DNA from: Gelatoporia subvermispora B | Taxonomy: Eukaryota > Basidiomycota > Agaricomycetes > Polyporales > Gelatoporiaceae | Assembly (NCBI GenBank): GCA_000320605.2 | Contig: KB445804.1 | Coordinates: forward strand, 984,895-1,048,894 | DNA: 64,000 bases | Direction of reading: 5' to 3' | Shown here: piece after piece, positions 36,799 through 50,370 of the stretch | Layout of the letters: each line of letters opens with the position of its first letter | Numbering within the stretch: the first letter of the stretch is position 1 | The notes under the pieces: generated by a model | Database searches by the model: none | What the model saw: only the letters and a program-made list of their open reading frames with translations | What the model was told of the DNA's origin: nothing | Program-made: the position numbers and the translations under genes

Positions 36799-39076
36799 TT
36801 GTCGGGGAAATAAAATTGTGCGTTGTGAGTGTGAGTAAGCGAGAGACTTGTGTAGCTGGTTTCAGGAGGTGAGGAGGATGATTATCCACCCAGTTGAAAC
36901 ACAGCCTTTATACTGTTTCATGAGAGCGCATACGAGGTGAACAGAGGACGTGTTCCGTGGTCAGCGCGTCGAGATCGGAAATTGACAGCGGCCCGACATC
37001 TGGAAGGCTATGTCGTCTCGCCGCTGGAGCTCAGCGCGATGGTCCATACGGAACCGTACGCTGCGCGCTACCAAACGGTCCGGCCCGTACGTTTGCACTC
37101 CTGTCGGACGTCCTCGTCTTGGTAAAATCCGAGAGAGCCCGGCCGACGGCGCTCGGAGGGTAGCAAGGCGGTAAATGTTCAGATTAGATGAACCACACGC
37201 GTCTGAGCATTCATGTGTACATATCAGAAAGATATAGCATGACAGAAAGTGGTGGTGTGTTATCCCTTTCTATATGATCGGCATCTCTGAGCATATATCA
37301 ATACATTGTCCTGGTGCATCTATTCTCAGGTGTACGCACCATATGCGCTAACCCGACGTGCGGCGGAGAATGTGGATGGTAAGCGCGGCGGCAATATCCA
37401 CGATCCTAGTTCACACGATTTATCATCCGCCACGACTCCGGTTTAGCGGAATCATACGCAAGCTTGCTTCTTCGTGGGAGCATTTTGAGCGCCTCTACGG
37501 GATGCAGCCCATACAAGCCGAGGCTCCGGAGGACCGGTTTTGCACCAAATGGTCAGATAGTGATGACAAGTGATCTGCCGGATACATAACGGAGGATACG
37601 AACGGAGAGCTAAAACAATTGTGAGGGCGTATTATACCAGGTTCACATATTGCATTCAGCAGGACTTGGCTAGGCTTCAGTGTGAAGAGAAGCGGTCCAT
37701 TTGACTATTGCTTGGAAGGCACATTCACGTCAAGATCTTAAGGTAATCTGCGGCACAATCCGCACCTGTCTGACGTCAGCGCCTCGGGGCTAAGATTAAG
37801 TCACACTAGACTATTACAGACTCACGATCGAGGTGATTCGTGCCATAAGACATCATAGCTAATCTCGATGGATGTCGTGAGCCTGTTCACAATTTGGTGT
37901 CCATTTCGGCGGCCAATAACGGGGATAAATTTTACAGCGCTCACTCGAGGTTTCGCAAAGTTGAGAGTGACCGATAGTAAACGCTGGCCATGTCGAGTCA
38001 GAATTGAGAGACTCATGTAAGCGCTAGGGTGCGCTGAAACAAGCGCGATCTGAGAGATCCAACGATTATTCGGAGGTCAGTGAGCGCGAATCAGGAGGAG
38101 GTACATGTGCCGCTGACCTCAGAGCAATAGCAGCTGACATTCGGGCGAAGCAATGACGCCAGTCTCACAGAATATGCAAGTAACTCGCTATACTCAACGG
38201 ACGCCTGTGTGCCGCAGCGTCTCGTGTGCTCGTGTAGGATAGGCTTACTGATGGTTGCGCCTCAAACACAGCGCCTTCGAAAGAACCAGGAGAACTGCTG
38301 AGTCGCAGAGCTGCCGACGCCACGAGGGAATCCGCCCATGATGGTGGCGGAGTTGGATAACAGAGCTCGAATAAGCAGGATGGTTCCTCCGATGTTCGCG
38401 CTCCTTACTCGCTGTAAGAACGTGCCACATATCGCCGGACAGCCAACGAGGTGACACATCCTTGGATATGATATATCGTGGAAACAGGGCATACTCTGGT
38501 GATCGGGAAATCAAGCAGCAGTTGGACATGTAAGATATCGTCGTTAGTGGGACAGCGAATCAGAATCCAAGGGATTCCAAAGCGGCGTCCATTCCATCCG
38601 GTTGATTAAGCACCGTACGCTGTGTATGATTTGTCGGCGTTCGTGCGGATTGGGCACAGGATGCACGAGCGTCCCACCACCAGATTGACGGAGATTTGGT
38701 GAATACGGCGTGCATCCCTGGCAGATTGACAAGTTCTTAACGGCTATTATTGCTGTGGATGAAGCATGCAAAGGCTCGGCGTAAAAGTACACAGGAGATA
38801 TTAGGCAAGTAGACTGGAAGCCGAGACAGACCGAGACGCCCGGAAGGAGGAACACGAACGAGCCGTGGCGAACGGCGCCCGGCTGCAATTCCAGGTAAGG
38901 AAAGTGCACGTGATATGACTCTTTCTGACTCAAGCAAGCATTTCTCAATGGCTCAAATTCACCTCCCTGTCTTTCGACTGCCTTCAATATCTTCGTTTTC
39001 ACCTCTAGGCGCACTCCTGCCCCTCTCGTCAAAAACATATCCTCACTACGCACCCTGATAGAACCTACATTTCAAA
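36799..39076. other. Gene-poor 2.3-kb stretch between STS1 and LYS20
   Basis: Holds the STS1 promoter at the left and the LYS20 promoter at the right. A 71-codon plus-strand frame at 37358-37573 and a 169-codon minus-strand frame at 39053-38544 are open but have no recognised motif; the latter overlaps the LYS20 promoter. Nothing else supported. Confidence 0.4.
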
Positions 39077-40953
<1,877 letters not shown>

Positions 40954-42586
40954 ATGTCCTGTGGACTAAAAGATCCAGACAAAATTGATTGACAGCTCTT
41001 CATGGGCTAGTGTCGCAGAGACTCGTCGATTTGCTTCAGATGCTGTGTATAGTTGTTCCCTGTAATAGTATGCCGCCTCCTTACGCTCTCCATCGTGACC
41101 ACGGAAAACAAGTTGACTTGCCGCCACAAAACATCCTCGGGGCGCTATCTCTTTCGGCGCCACAGGCTTCTTGCGAGCTGTTTCTAGTCATTGTTTCGTG
41201 TCATGCCGCCAACAACGCCGGTATATGGTGTACTTTTACACGGAGTGCTTGCTATGCCTACCAGAGGCCGCAACAGGGGGTCGTAGTGCAGATTGACTCG
41301 CGAATAAGCGAAAGCTGTGAGGTCAAGTTGAGGGATCGCGTGCCACAGCTTTCCGCATTCGGAGAACGCAGGAGCACCACTCACCCCTGAAACTTCGGCA
41401 TCACTGTACTTTGGATAGACGTGAGCTGACCGTCGGAGCTGTTCGGAATCCGCAATGCTGCCCGACTACACAGTCAAGGATATCTTGACGTGGTGCACGC
41501 GGCGGAAGGCAGACTCCACTTCGAGCTTTCTGATGTCGCATTGACAATTCCGCTAGGTCCTGCGCAAAAGCCTTAGCTATGCCGATCGTCGCGTCCATGC
41601 CGCTCATTGACTCCCGCTGCCCCGGATTTATGGGGCCCGATCATGACGGATCCGGATCGACGGGTTGGTTAGGTGCCTCAAAATCGCGGCCAACTGAGCT
41701 TGTTCACCCGCATCGATCGCTTGCATAGGAAAGTCACCCCAGAGACATTGGTCAACGAGCACGTACACATCATTAGGAAGACCGGGTTGTATCGGCATGA
41801 TCTAGCTATGGCCAGTAATGCAGATTTACGGATGATGATACTGACAATGTGATACACTACTTCATTTGGGTGATATTACGGAGACCGTAGAGGGCACAAA
41901 ATAGATATTAGTATGGTTATATGCAGATGACTGCACTTTCAACGGCGATCTCAGGGCAGTCGTTGCAGCTGAACTTGTACAGATAATGGATCATTTCGGT
42001 GACTGCGTGTAATCCTTACACATCCATGAGGCTAGATTCGGGGGGCATATGATGATGATCGTCATGGACGATGACAGTCCCGAAATTGAGGTGCGACATA
42101 ATTCTAGATTTTTCTAACTCACAGACGACTCCGATATTTTTACGAAGAGCCTGAGGTTACGGCGTCGGGGAGCATAATCTGGATGAGCTCTAGCCAATCG
42201 GGATTGGTCGGGATATTACGTCGGCAAGGGGCAACGTATCCTCGTCGCTATTGTGGCAGAACTTCACAGCAATTGCCATAATATGGGACTAGGACAACAA
42301 GTGCGTCATCATTAGATAAATTTGGGAATAAAATACCACAGTGTTAAAACATGCAAGGTTTACGAGACATTAGCAACAGTATAGAATTGTCGAGACTCGC
42401 GTAACGTAGCAATCATAAAGGTCGTAACATATGAAGCAGACGCTATAATGAACTAGACTCCTAAACGAGACCTCGCAAGATTAAGTTGCCGATACCCAAG
42501 TGGCAAGAACGAAGAACTACCAGAATGCGCCAAAGGTTTAGGAAGCGTCACACAGAGAAAGTGCAGCGCATACCTGGTAAATCATC
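40954..42586. other. Gene-poor, AT-rich 1.6-kb stretch
   Basis: From about 41640 to 42580 the DNA is visibly richer in A and T than the rest of the window and has no open frame of note. No gene, repeat unit or transposon end was recognised. It may be decayed sequence or the 3' flank of STS2. Confidence 0.4.
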
Positions 42587-43716
42587 TCAGGCTTCTGTCT
42601 CGCGTGGCCGAAGCACTACGAGACGAGTCGACTTGACGGCAGCATGTTCAGCACCGAAGTAACGCTGAGTCTCGAAGCTCCACTCGAGGTTGCCAATCAC
42701 CCAGTGCTCCATTGCCATCACGTAGCTGGCAACGGCTGCATCGACTGTCGGGCCCCACTTCGGCAGGGAGGTCTTCAGCTCCAGGAAGCGGTCCATGAGC
42801 ACTTTGAACTTGACGCCGACCTTGTCGGCGGCTGCTTGCACATCAATGTCTTCCTCTTGCATCAACACGGTAACAATGTTGTTGCCGCCGATGCCTTTTG
42901 CCTGCTCCATGTTGTAGGAATAGACATCCTAGAGAAGACGAACATGACATGAGCAGGTGTGATGAGATAGTCTCAACCGAACAACTCACATTGGCCCAGC
43001 AAACCATGTCCGCCGCGGCCCAATACAGCCCCATGAACACCGGATCTTCGAAGACGGTGTCAGGCAAATCAATGCCCAGAGCAAACTCGAAGAGGCCGAA
43101 GCAGAGTCGAATAGCACTGTTCTCACGGCGAAGGTCTCGGAAGGAAGCGGTGTCAAGAACTAGACCGCACTCGCGGTACTCTGCTTCCTTTGCCACGGCT
43201 TCGACGTAGTCTTCGCAGTGCTTCAAAAAGCGCCTGTGGCACCCAGGGCCAGCGTACTTGAGGAAGCGAGTCCTAAATCTGTGACAGGTGTCAGAAGCGA
43301 TTCAGTTGCACGATTGACGCGATCTGCGATACTTACTCTTTCGTCATCTTGGCCAACGGTGAGCCATCGTCCCAGTCCGCGTCGCACATGGCTTTCAGAA
43401 AGACGTTGCCAGTACCTCTGGCGTCTTTGCCATCCTGCTCGTCACTGACCTCATCGACGACGAACAAGAGGTTAACAAAGTCACAGCAGGTTCGGAATTG
43501 CTCGTAGCCAGCATAAGGGTAGGTGTGAGAGACGAGCAACTCGTTGCTGCCCTGAATGAAGAAGGCGCGCTTTCTGTCCGTGAAGAGATTGTAACTGTTA
43601 ATCCAAGCTGAAGATTCTGCGGCTGCCTGAGTGTAATGAGGATTCGTGGAGCCCTTCAAGGGACAGATGGAGAGAAGGTCAGGGAGGAAAAATTGCTGCT
43701 GCGAAGTGGAGGACAT
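42587..43716 (-). CDS. Sesquiterpene synthase 2 (class I terpene cyclase)
   Basis: Paralogue of the synthase at 35664-36798. Three exons (about 43716-43338, 43278-42990, 42928-42587) with borders at the same protein positions. The metal-binding motif [14 protein letters not shown] and the NSE motif [13 protein letters not shown] are intact, as are the [15 protein letters not shown] helix and the [10 protein letters not shown] block near the end. The start is [13 protein letters not shown] at 43716. The two proteins differ at many sites along their whole length, so the duplication is not recent and the products may differ. No transit peptide; cytosolic. Which basidiomycete cyclase clade it belongs to cannot be settled by eye. 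Confidence 0.94.
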
Positions 43717-46700
43717 ATTGAGGTCGTGAAGGGCGTGCCATGACTTTTCCGTTGGCTCTGTTTTTATATCATCAGTGGCTTTGCGCGACGGCACAGAGTA
43801 ACTGTATTCGTCAGTCGTGTTGAACTTTAGTGGTACCAGAGCGTAAAGCGCTCGTCGGATGTGTCGGGAGGCAAAGAGCCTCATAGATCTATGCAGATCT
43901 TACAATACAGGAGGAGAAAAAACGAAATGGAGACGCCCTGAGTGACACACCATTGTCGCCGACGTGTTACGTGAACCACCCGAGGGCGTTCAAATCCGTC
44001 AATCACGGCCAACAGTCCCCCCTGCGGAACCCAAGTAGTTCTGGATTTTGAGGGCGTAGCGTTCGGGCCGGCATCTACACGAGAGGTACGTGACCTGAAG
44101 AAGTCCACTAACGAGCTCAGCGTTGAGCCCGGTTCGCCATGCGCCTCGGGAGATGAAAATGCCTATCGTCGCACGCGGCAGTACTGTGGAACCAATAGCG
44201 TGGCGCTTGGAGACTAGTCCGACGCTGCCGTTGGACGACAACCACAATATTTTGTGTTGCCACCTATTTATTGTACGACAAATGGGCCAGCGTAGCGAAA
44301 GCTTAGCCGGGCGAAGCAGCTGAACGTACGAACAAGCTCGCATACAGTACAGCGAAGTAGCTGGTTCTGAGAAGATCGCCGATGCAGATCACTCTCGTTG
44401 CCCTCTTGAGTAATCCGAGACACGTGGCCTCCACCTGGAATTAGCTTCCGCCTCTTTGGCGCCCTGTACCGACCCCGCCCCTCCTTCCGAGACGCGTCTC
44501 CGTGCTCTCCCTTATTCTCGCCGGAATCGTACTTTTATCCAATTCAGCTATTATGTGCGGTCACTGATCGCAGTGCTGTCTACCAATCAACCTTCCGCCC
44601 GTTCAACTTGGCGCATTGGCCACGGCGATGACATGACTGGTGTGCGGATGCTCCGTGTCAAGCGGCGCACGAGAGTCACTCAGCAGTCCGGATACACCCT
44701 ATTCACATCCATCGAGCTCGTCCAATGTTATGATCGCCGAGAGTTAAGCCAGTGGTGAAAGAGGACTCACGCAACTGAGTCGGCTTGCCGCGAGTGGCTG
44801 CAAGAATGGAGCATCTGTTCCCACTGCCATACGATATGCCGCCGTGCTCTTCGCTCATGGATGAGAGGGTATTCAGTAATAATGTTCACCGCACATGTAG
44901 TAGCGTGCGAGCGTCAAGATGCGCTGACCGTGCTACATGTCACGCTCGTACTTGTCCCTGCGTGGTCGCATACACCTATACCGTTTCAAACATTATCCAG
45001 GGACCTGGTCATCAATTCGCAGCATGCGACCAACCGTGAGGAGCCATGAGGACGGATCTTTAGGGAATGGAAAGAAAGGACGGATCATTGATCAATTGTG
45101 ATATCGTGCACTGCTTTCATAGATCGTGGCCGAGATAATCTCGCACAAGTGCAGCTGTGATCTCCTAGCACTAAATCGGACAGGTCTAAGTGTGACGCTC
45201 GGCGTCGGTAGCATGGGCTACATCCGCTACTTGACCGGTAGGGGTACACCCGGCGCCACAGCATCGTGCTCACAATGTCCTAGTGATGTCGTAGTGATGT
45301 CGGGGTATCACTTAGTACGTAGGGAGAAGTAGATGCTATATGCTGTGACTTGACTAGAACCGTTGAGATCGATGACGGCCGCTGGTCTTTGCAGAATTAT
45401 GTGAAACATAGAAGGAGCATGGATTAGTTGAACCGCCCGTCACTGCAGTAAGAGCGTCGCATACCAATCGTCAAAGCAGGGACTGTTCGTTGAGCATGTC
45501 CGACAGAGAACACGAAGGCAAAGAAGTAAGGCACCTTGATGAGTCAAATTCCGGGGTGAGCTGATGTGTTGGTGCCACACTGATAGCGCCTAGCAGGTGA
45601 TCTCTTGTTACCGTTCAGCAAAGCACTCGTCAGCCTTCAATGTGGCAGAAAATTCCAGCCACTTACTTTCTGACAGGATCCCCTATGGTCAAAGCATACT
45701 ACTAGCATACCTAGATGCGAAGCCAACAAGGGTTCTACACTTCTTGAGATCTCATCTCCTGCCCCGCACTCCGGAGTACATGTTTCATAAAATGGAAGCG
45801 TGAAAACCGTGAAAACATGATACTCAGTATGACAGTACAGTTAATGTAAGTTTGAGTGCCAAGAGGGCTTACCAAAGATGTGTCGGCAGCTCACCGCGAG
45901 CTCTTCGCCTTCAAGTCCAGTTTCACTACGTTCGACATTGGACACCTCATATGTAACTCCGCAGTAATAGTGTACCGGGTAGACCCTACTGCACCAAGTG
46001 CGGACCACGAGCCTTGCTTTCGGCATGTCTTAGTTCTTCATCACGTTGGCGGCACAGATGGTTGAAAGCTATCTCAGGGGTAAAGTCCGTAGTCTTGTCC
46101 GGCAGAAAGTCTGAGGTGAAGGATGCAAACACCGCCGCAGAAAGAAGTTCAGATCACATCGCTCATTTGGGGGACCGGAGGACCCCTGATTGCGTTGTCT
46201 TCAGACATCGGTGACCCAAGGCACTGGACGAAGCCGCCGGTCGAGTGATGCCATATCTCCGCCCGGCGATTCTACACCAGCATCTGTGAACCTGGAGACG
46301 GTGCGTTCATCGATGTTGAGGTACAAGGGGCTGACTTCACCTGACCCACGAACTCAAGCACTTCCGTTTGTAATATGAGGCTGTTCGCTCTTCGTTAGGC
46401 AACTTGCTCTCATGCCATATGCCATTGACCTTTTCCAGAGTGCGAAACTAGATCCACGATGTGCTTCTTCCGATCCTTCCGCAGGGTCCAGTCATTTGCT
46501 ATCCCACACATTGGTCAACGCCATATTCTACCGAACTACCAGGCGGAAGTACAACTGGGGACTCACGATGACATGTCCCATGCTATGGATCTTCCAATTC
46601 TGGCTCAGCACACTATGGAGGGATATTGCACGGGAAAACAAGGTGCGATTTGTCATAACACAGGGGACAATACAATGCAGAGGCGATGGACTGTAATGAG

Positions 46701-46808
46701 ATCAGGAACCAAGAAAATACAGGGGCGAGAGGGGAATTGCAGATTCGGCAGCAATTCTCCCATATAAATGTCAGGTCGACTCGCTACCGACCCGAACAGC
46801 GTCAAACT
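43717..46808. other. Gene-poor 3.1-kb stretch between STS2 and RPB5
   Basis: No gene recognised. The minus strand between about 46500 and 45430 has a row of short open pieces bounded by usable splice sites (for example 46359-46250 and 45990-45890); they could be exons of an unknown multi-intron gene, but no motif confirms it. Plus-strand frames at 44456-44758 and 46412-46696 are equally unsupported. Confidence 0.35.
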
Positions 46809-47733
46809 CTAAAAGCATATACGGTAGCTGGCGTATCGTCCGCTTGTTTCACTAGGTCTCGTGATTTTTACAACATTACCGCGCTTGAGGCCGTAATATC
46901 GCGCTACTGGATCCGCTAGTTGGATGCGTGGAAGCTGTGTCTCCTTCAGACGGCTATACACCACAATACGGATCATGAACATCATAACAAAACGAAGATC
47001 TATCCATTACGCACTATGTTTCCAGAAGCTCCTTCTTTTCCTCTGCTGTCAGCACTTCGTGTCTTGGTACGAGGGTATGGTGCGTAATGTTAACAAGCAG
47101 GTCCGATTCCGAGAATTCTTCAAGTTTGTATTGAGATGCCATAGCCACAATCACCTTTTGAAGATATGCAGACAGTTATTTCTATACCAGTCACGGCGGA
47201 AAATTCTAAGAAAGGCCCACCTTCCGGGCTGAAGGTGTCATGTTACCAGGAAAGACGATGACACCTTGTTGGATGTTCTTCTCCTCCAGTATACCCAAGA
47301 GTCTGATACCGTCATTCAATGACAGAAAAAAACCTCTCTATAATGAGGGAACTCACTTCCTCATGGTTTTCACGCCGACGCTCTTCTCGTCGGAGAAGAA
47401 GACGAAGATTTGTACTAATGGATTGCTCGTGTGGTTCGTAAAGAAGTTGAGCTGACTTCGGCTATTCCATCATTCTAAGCATCACATTGAGAGCTACGAA
47501 GACACGGTGACGCACTCCACGCTGCCGCTGTTGTTCGCGTAGTGTGAACGGAAAGTAGCCAGGTCCATATTGATTTCATCGTCAGAAACTTGGAAGCCCT
47601 AGACACCGCCCACGAAATGAGCTCCAGAGTACTTTTCAGTAGAATAGTGGTCCCAGCTGACTCTGTCTTTCACAAGTTCATGGATTGTACGATTGACTTT
47701 CCAGAGCTTTGCGGAGTCGTCCTGGTCGGCCAT
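46809..47733 (-). CDS. RPB5: RNA polymerase I/II/III common subunit Rpb5 (RPABC1)
   Basis: Shared subunit of all three nuclear RNA polymerases; forms the lower jaw that contacts downstream DNA. Six short exons: 47733-47662, 47598-47516, 47461-47357, 47302-47221, 47154-47015, 46953-46809; 208 aa with consistent phases, close to the 215 of yeast. Conserved pieces: [97 protein letters not shown], and the very conserved end [26 protein letters not shown]. No exon exceeds 145 nt, so a simple open-frame scan hides the gene. It diverges from SWD2, with only 59 bp between the two start codons. Confidence 0.97.
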
Positions 47734-47792
47734 CGAGGTCAGTGAGTGAGAAGTATTTCAAACTCCGCGCCACCTGCACTTGCACTTCGACG
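47734..47792. promoter_or_regulatory. 59-bp shared divergent interval RPB5/SWD2
   Basis: The whole space between the two start codons. Both 5' leaders and any core promoter must fit here or overlap the neighbouring coding sequence. No TATA box is seen; GTGAGTGAG and a CACTTGCACTTCG stretch are present without known meaning. Confidence 0.6.
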
Positions 47793-49173
47793 ATGCCACC
47801 GACAGCAACAAGCCAAGATGCGCCGGCGAATACACCACTGGTCCTTACTCCTGCCTTGATGGTACTTGAATATATCTTATATCTTATGTGTTACTGAGGC
47901 GGGTGGCGACAAGGCGAAGTTGAAGCCCGCGAAAATCTTCAAGAATGCTATTGAACAGCCGCCACCGCCGCCACCGGGCTCCCATTCTCCAAGGTCATCG
48001 AATGCAGGACCGAGGCACATTACTGGGGTAAGCTTCGACGACCGGGGGGATCAAGTTGTGACTGCTGGAGAGGATGAGACATTCCGGCTGTATAGCTGCA
48101 AATCCGGCAAGCAAGTTCTCGTCCTGTGGCAATTGATGCTCTCTCTCGCTAACCTGCATGCGATGCAGGCCTCTGAAAACCCTGTATTCGAAGAAGTATG
48201 GAGTCGACCTTCCCCGTTTTACACACAAGAACACCGCCATCCTACATGCTTCTACAAAGGAAGATGATACAATCCGCTACCACTCCCTGCACGACAACAA
48301 GTATCTGCAGTACTTCAAGGGTCACAAGCAGAAAGTCGTCTCACTTGAAGTCTCTCCAGTGGACGACGGGTTCATGTCGGGCTCTCTCGACAAGACTGTA
48401 CGTCTTTGGGATCTGCGGTCGCCAACATGCAGGGGACTTCTCAACTTACCCTCATCTCCCATTGTGGCGTACGACGCGTCTGGTCTTGTGTTCGCCGTCG
48501 GCGTCAACCATTACTCTCGTATATTGCTATACGACCACGCAAACTTTGACAAAGCGCCTTTCCTGGTGATCACCCTAGATGACCCGACTCTTGCCCTCGT
48601 CAGCTTCCCCCCACGACCTATATTCATGACCTCCCTTGCCTTCTCGTCAAACGGGAAGTATCTTCTCGTTGGCTGCTCTGGAGACGCGCATTACATCATG
48701 GATGCCTTTGAGGGCCATCTTCTAGCGAAACTGGAAGGCCACACGGGACTCGAACGTCGAAGAATGGGAGCATCGCCAGGTATCGAGCCAGTCCGAGGCA
48801 ATAGTGGCGAAGAAGTTTCGTGGACACCTGACAGCAAGTTCGTGATCAGTGGTAGCCTCGACGGGAAGGTATACGTATGGGATGTGCAGAATCTGCCTGT
48901 GAAACAAGGCGATGTTGATCTGAAAACTCCACCCTTGGTCTTGAAGGCCGCTGCAATTCTCGAGGGCCACCCAGGCCCTTCGAGATGTGTCCGCTTCAAT
49001 CCGCGACTGGCAATGATGTGCACAGCGGGAGACGAACTGGTGCGTTCCACTACACCTCTGATCATTGATTACCCTTCCCCTGATGACCAGTCACATAGTC
49101 ATTCTGGCTCCCCGATCTCTCCGGCGATCCGGACGAGATCGCGAAAGAACTACTCAAGAAGAAGACTGGATGA
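47793..49173 (+). CDS. SWD2: WD40 protein Swd2 (Set1/COMPASS and cleavage-polyadenylation factor)
   Basis: Shared subunit of the H3K4 methyltransferase complex COMPASS and of the cleavage and polyadenylation factor. Exons 47793-47861, 47899-48110, 48169-49039 and 49099-49173; 408 aa with consistent phases. Motifs: LKPAKIFKNA, ITGVSFDDRGDQVVTAGEDE (first blade), LYSKKYGVDL, TIRYHSLHDNKYLQYFKGH, VVSLEVSPVDDGFMSGSLDKT and VRLWDLRSP, FAVGVN, GKYLLVG, FVISGSLDGKVYVWD, and the C-terminal FWLPDLSG. The second intron (48111-48168) starts with GC rather than GT (AA|GCAAGT), which the reading frame requires. The first intron (37 nt) is unusually short. It shares a 59-bp divergent region with RPB5. Confidence 0.95.
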
Positions 49174-49509
49174 GTGTCAGATATATAATTTGCCTGCATA
49201 CCCATGTCCATTGTCTTGTCGTCGTCAGATTTGTTCATCTTAGTTGTCTTGTTGTAAGCTCGGTCGTATTAAAGAGTTAGCCATCTTACAGTCACGTTCA
49301 TACTTCATGTATCATGCACAGTTGTCCCATGGGCTAAGTAGCAAGTTTTCATAGTACTAAACACATAGTATCACAAGGTCAAGCAATGCCACGGGAGGTG
49401 TGACAAGTGGAATTGATGCAACATACTGCTGAGGCACAAGGAAACGTACGATTACAACGAGAGGCCTAAAACTATCACTTAAAGTGACTCAACACGGGCG
49501 TGTTCGAAG
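49174..49509. other. Convergent intergenic region
   Basis: About 340 bp with the SWD2 3' UTR and that of the neighbouring unknown gene. Nothing recognised. Confidence 0.5.
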
Positions 49510-50370
49510 TTATTCATCCTCCGAGGTCCACTCTTCGTCTTCGGAATCGTCGAACTCCATATCGCTGGCAGGATCGTGTCGAATGAGAACCCCAATGAAT
49601 CGCTTCTCGTTATATGGATCCCACTCCTTGTCCCTTCGCGAACCTAAGTTTTGTCCGACCGTATCTATCTCGCGATCATGTCGGCGTTGCGGAAGAGTCC
49701 AGTGCGCCCTCACACATTCGTATAGTGAGTCGTCTTGAGGATCTCCGGATCCTTCGCACTCAGGTTCAACCATCGCGGTGAGACAGTCCAACGCATATAT
49801 GATATTGCCGCCATTGTAGAAGTAGGAATTGATAGTGGAGGACTCCCTGAGCCAATGCCAAGCCCATCCGCGGTGATCCTCCAGTTTCGTCACAACGGCG
49901 TTATGAAATGTATCTGAGTCAAACGGTTCGCGAGGTGTCAGATCCGCGAATACCTGAGAGCTAGCTCCAAAGACGAAGCGGTAGCCCAGGTGAAGGTCCT
50001 GTAGACAGACTGGCGAAGCGTCTCAGGCAGGAATACTACATTAGGTGCCACATTCAACAAGTTCCCAGTCCATGTGGTGGCGATGTGCGTACTTATCTTC
50101 TCCAACAACGTTGAAAATCGAATCGAACATGTAGTCCGCAGATCCTGAGGCGATATGTCAATGTCACGTCGATAGATAAGCGTCGAAGGCATACCTTGAA
50201 GACGGTACCGCATTCTTGGTGATAGCTATTTATCAATGCAGGATCCGCACGTACTCCGCCTCGGTTCCTACTAGCTCACCCATTGCTCTTTTCAGCAGCA
50301 CCTCGATGTTACGGAATTCACTGCAGCAATATTCGCAACGCAGGCGGAAGCTGTTGTGCGGCCGAGACTG
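49510..50370 (-). CDS. Unknown basidiomycete-type protein (C-terminal exons)
   Basis: I do not recognise the family. The last exon (49998-49510) is open for 163 codons and begins after a CTACAG acceptor: DLHLGYRFVFGASSQVFADL, a Trp-rich patch (RGWAWHWLRES), GGNIIYALDCL, and a strongly acidic end (DDSEDEEWTSEDE). Upstream pieces with plausible splice sites encode YHQECGTVFK and ADYMFDSIFNVVGEDK, and before them CEYCCSEFRNIEVLL with a pair of cysteines. Together they resemble the lineage-specific unknown proteins with an N-terminal cysteine pair that are common in mushroom genomes. The 5' end and the order of the upstream exons are not resolved. Possible relation to the two neighbouring F-box-like paralogues is not shown by sequence. 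Confidence 0.5.

Noticed and set aside
37358..37573. 71-codon plus-strand frame as a gene remnant
   Set aside because: A short C-terminal-like fragment was considered, but no family could be recognised and no flanking exon joins it.
38544..39053. 169-codon minus-strand frame upstream of LYS20
   Set aside because: It overlaps the expected LYS20 promoter and leader and has no recognisable motif or homologue that I can name.
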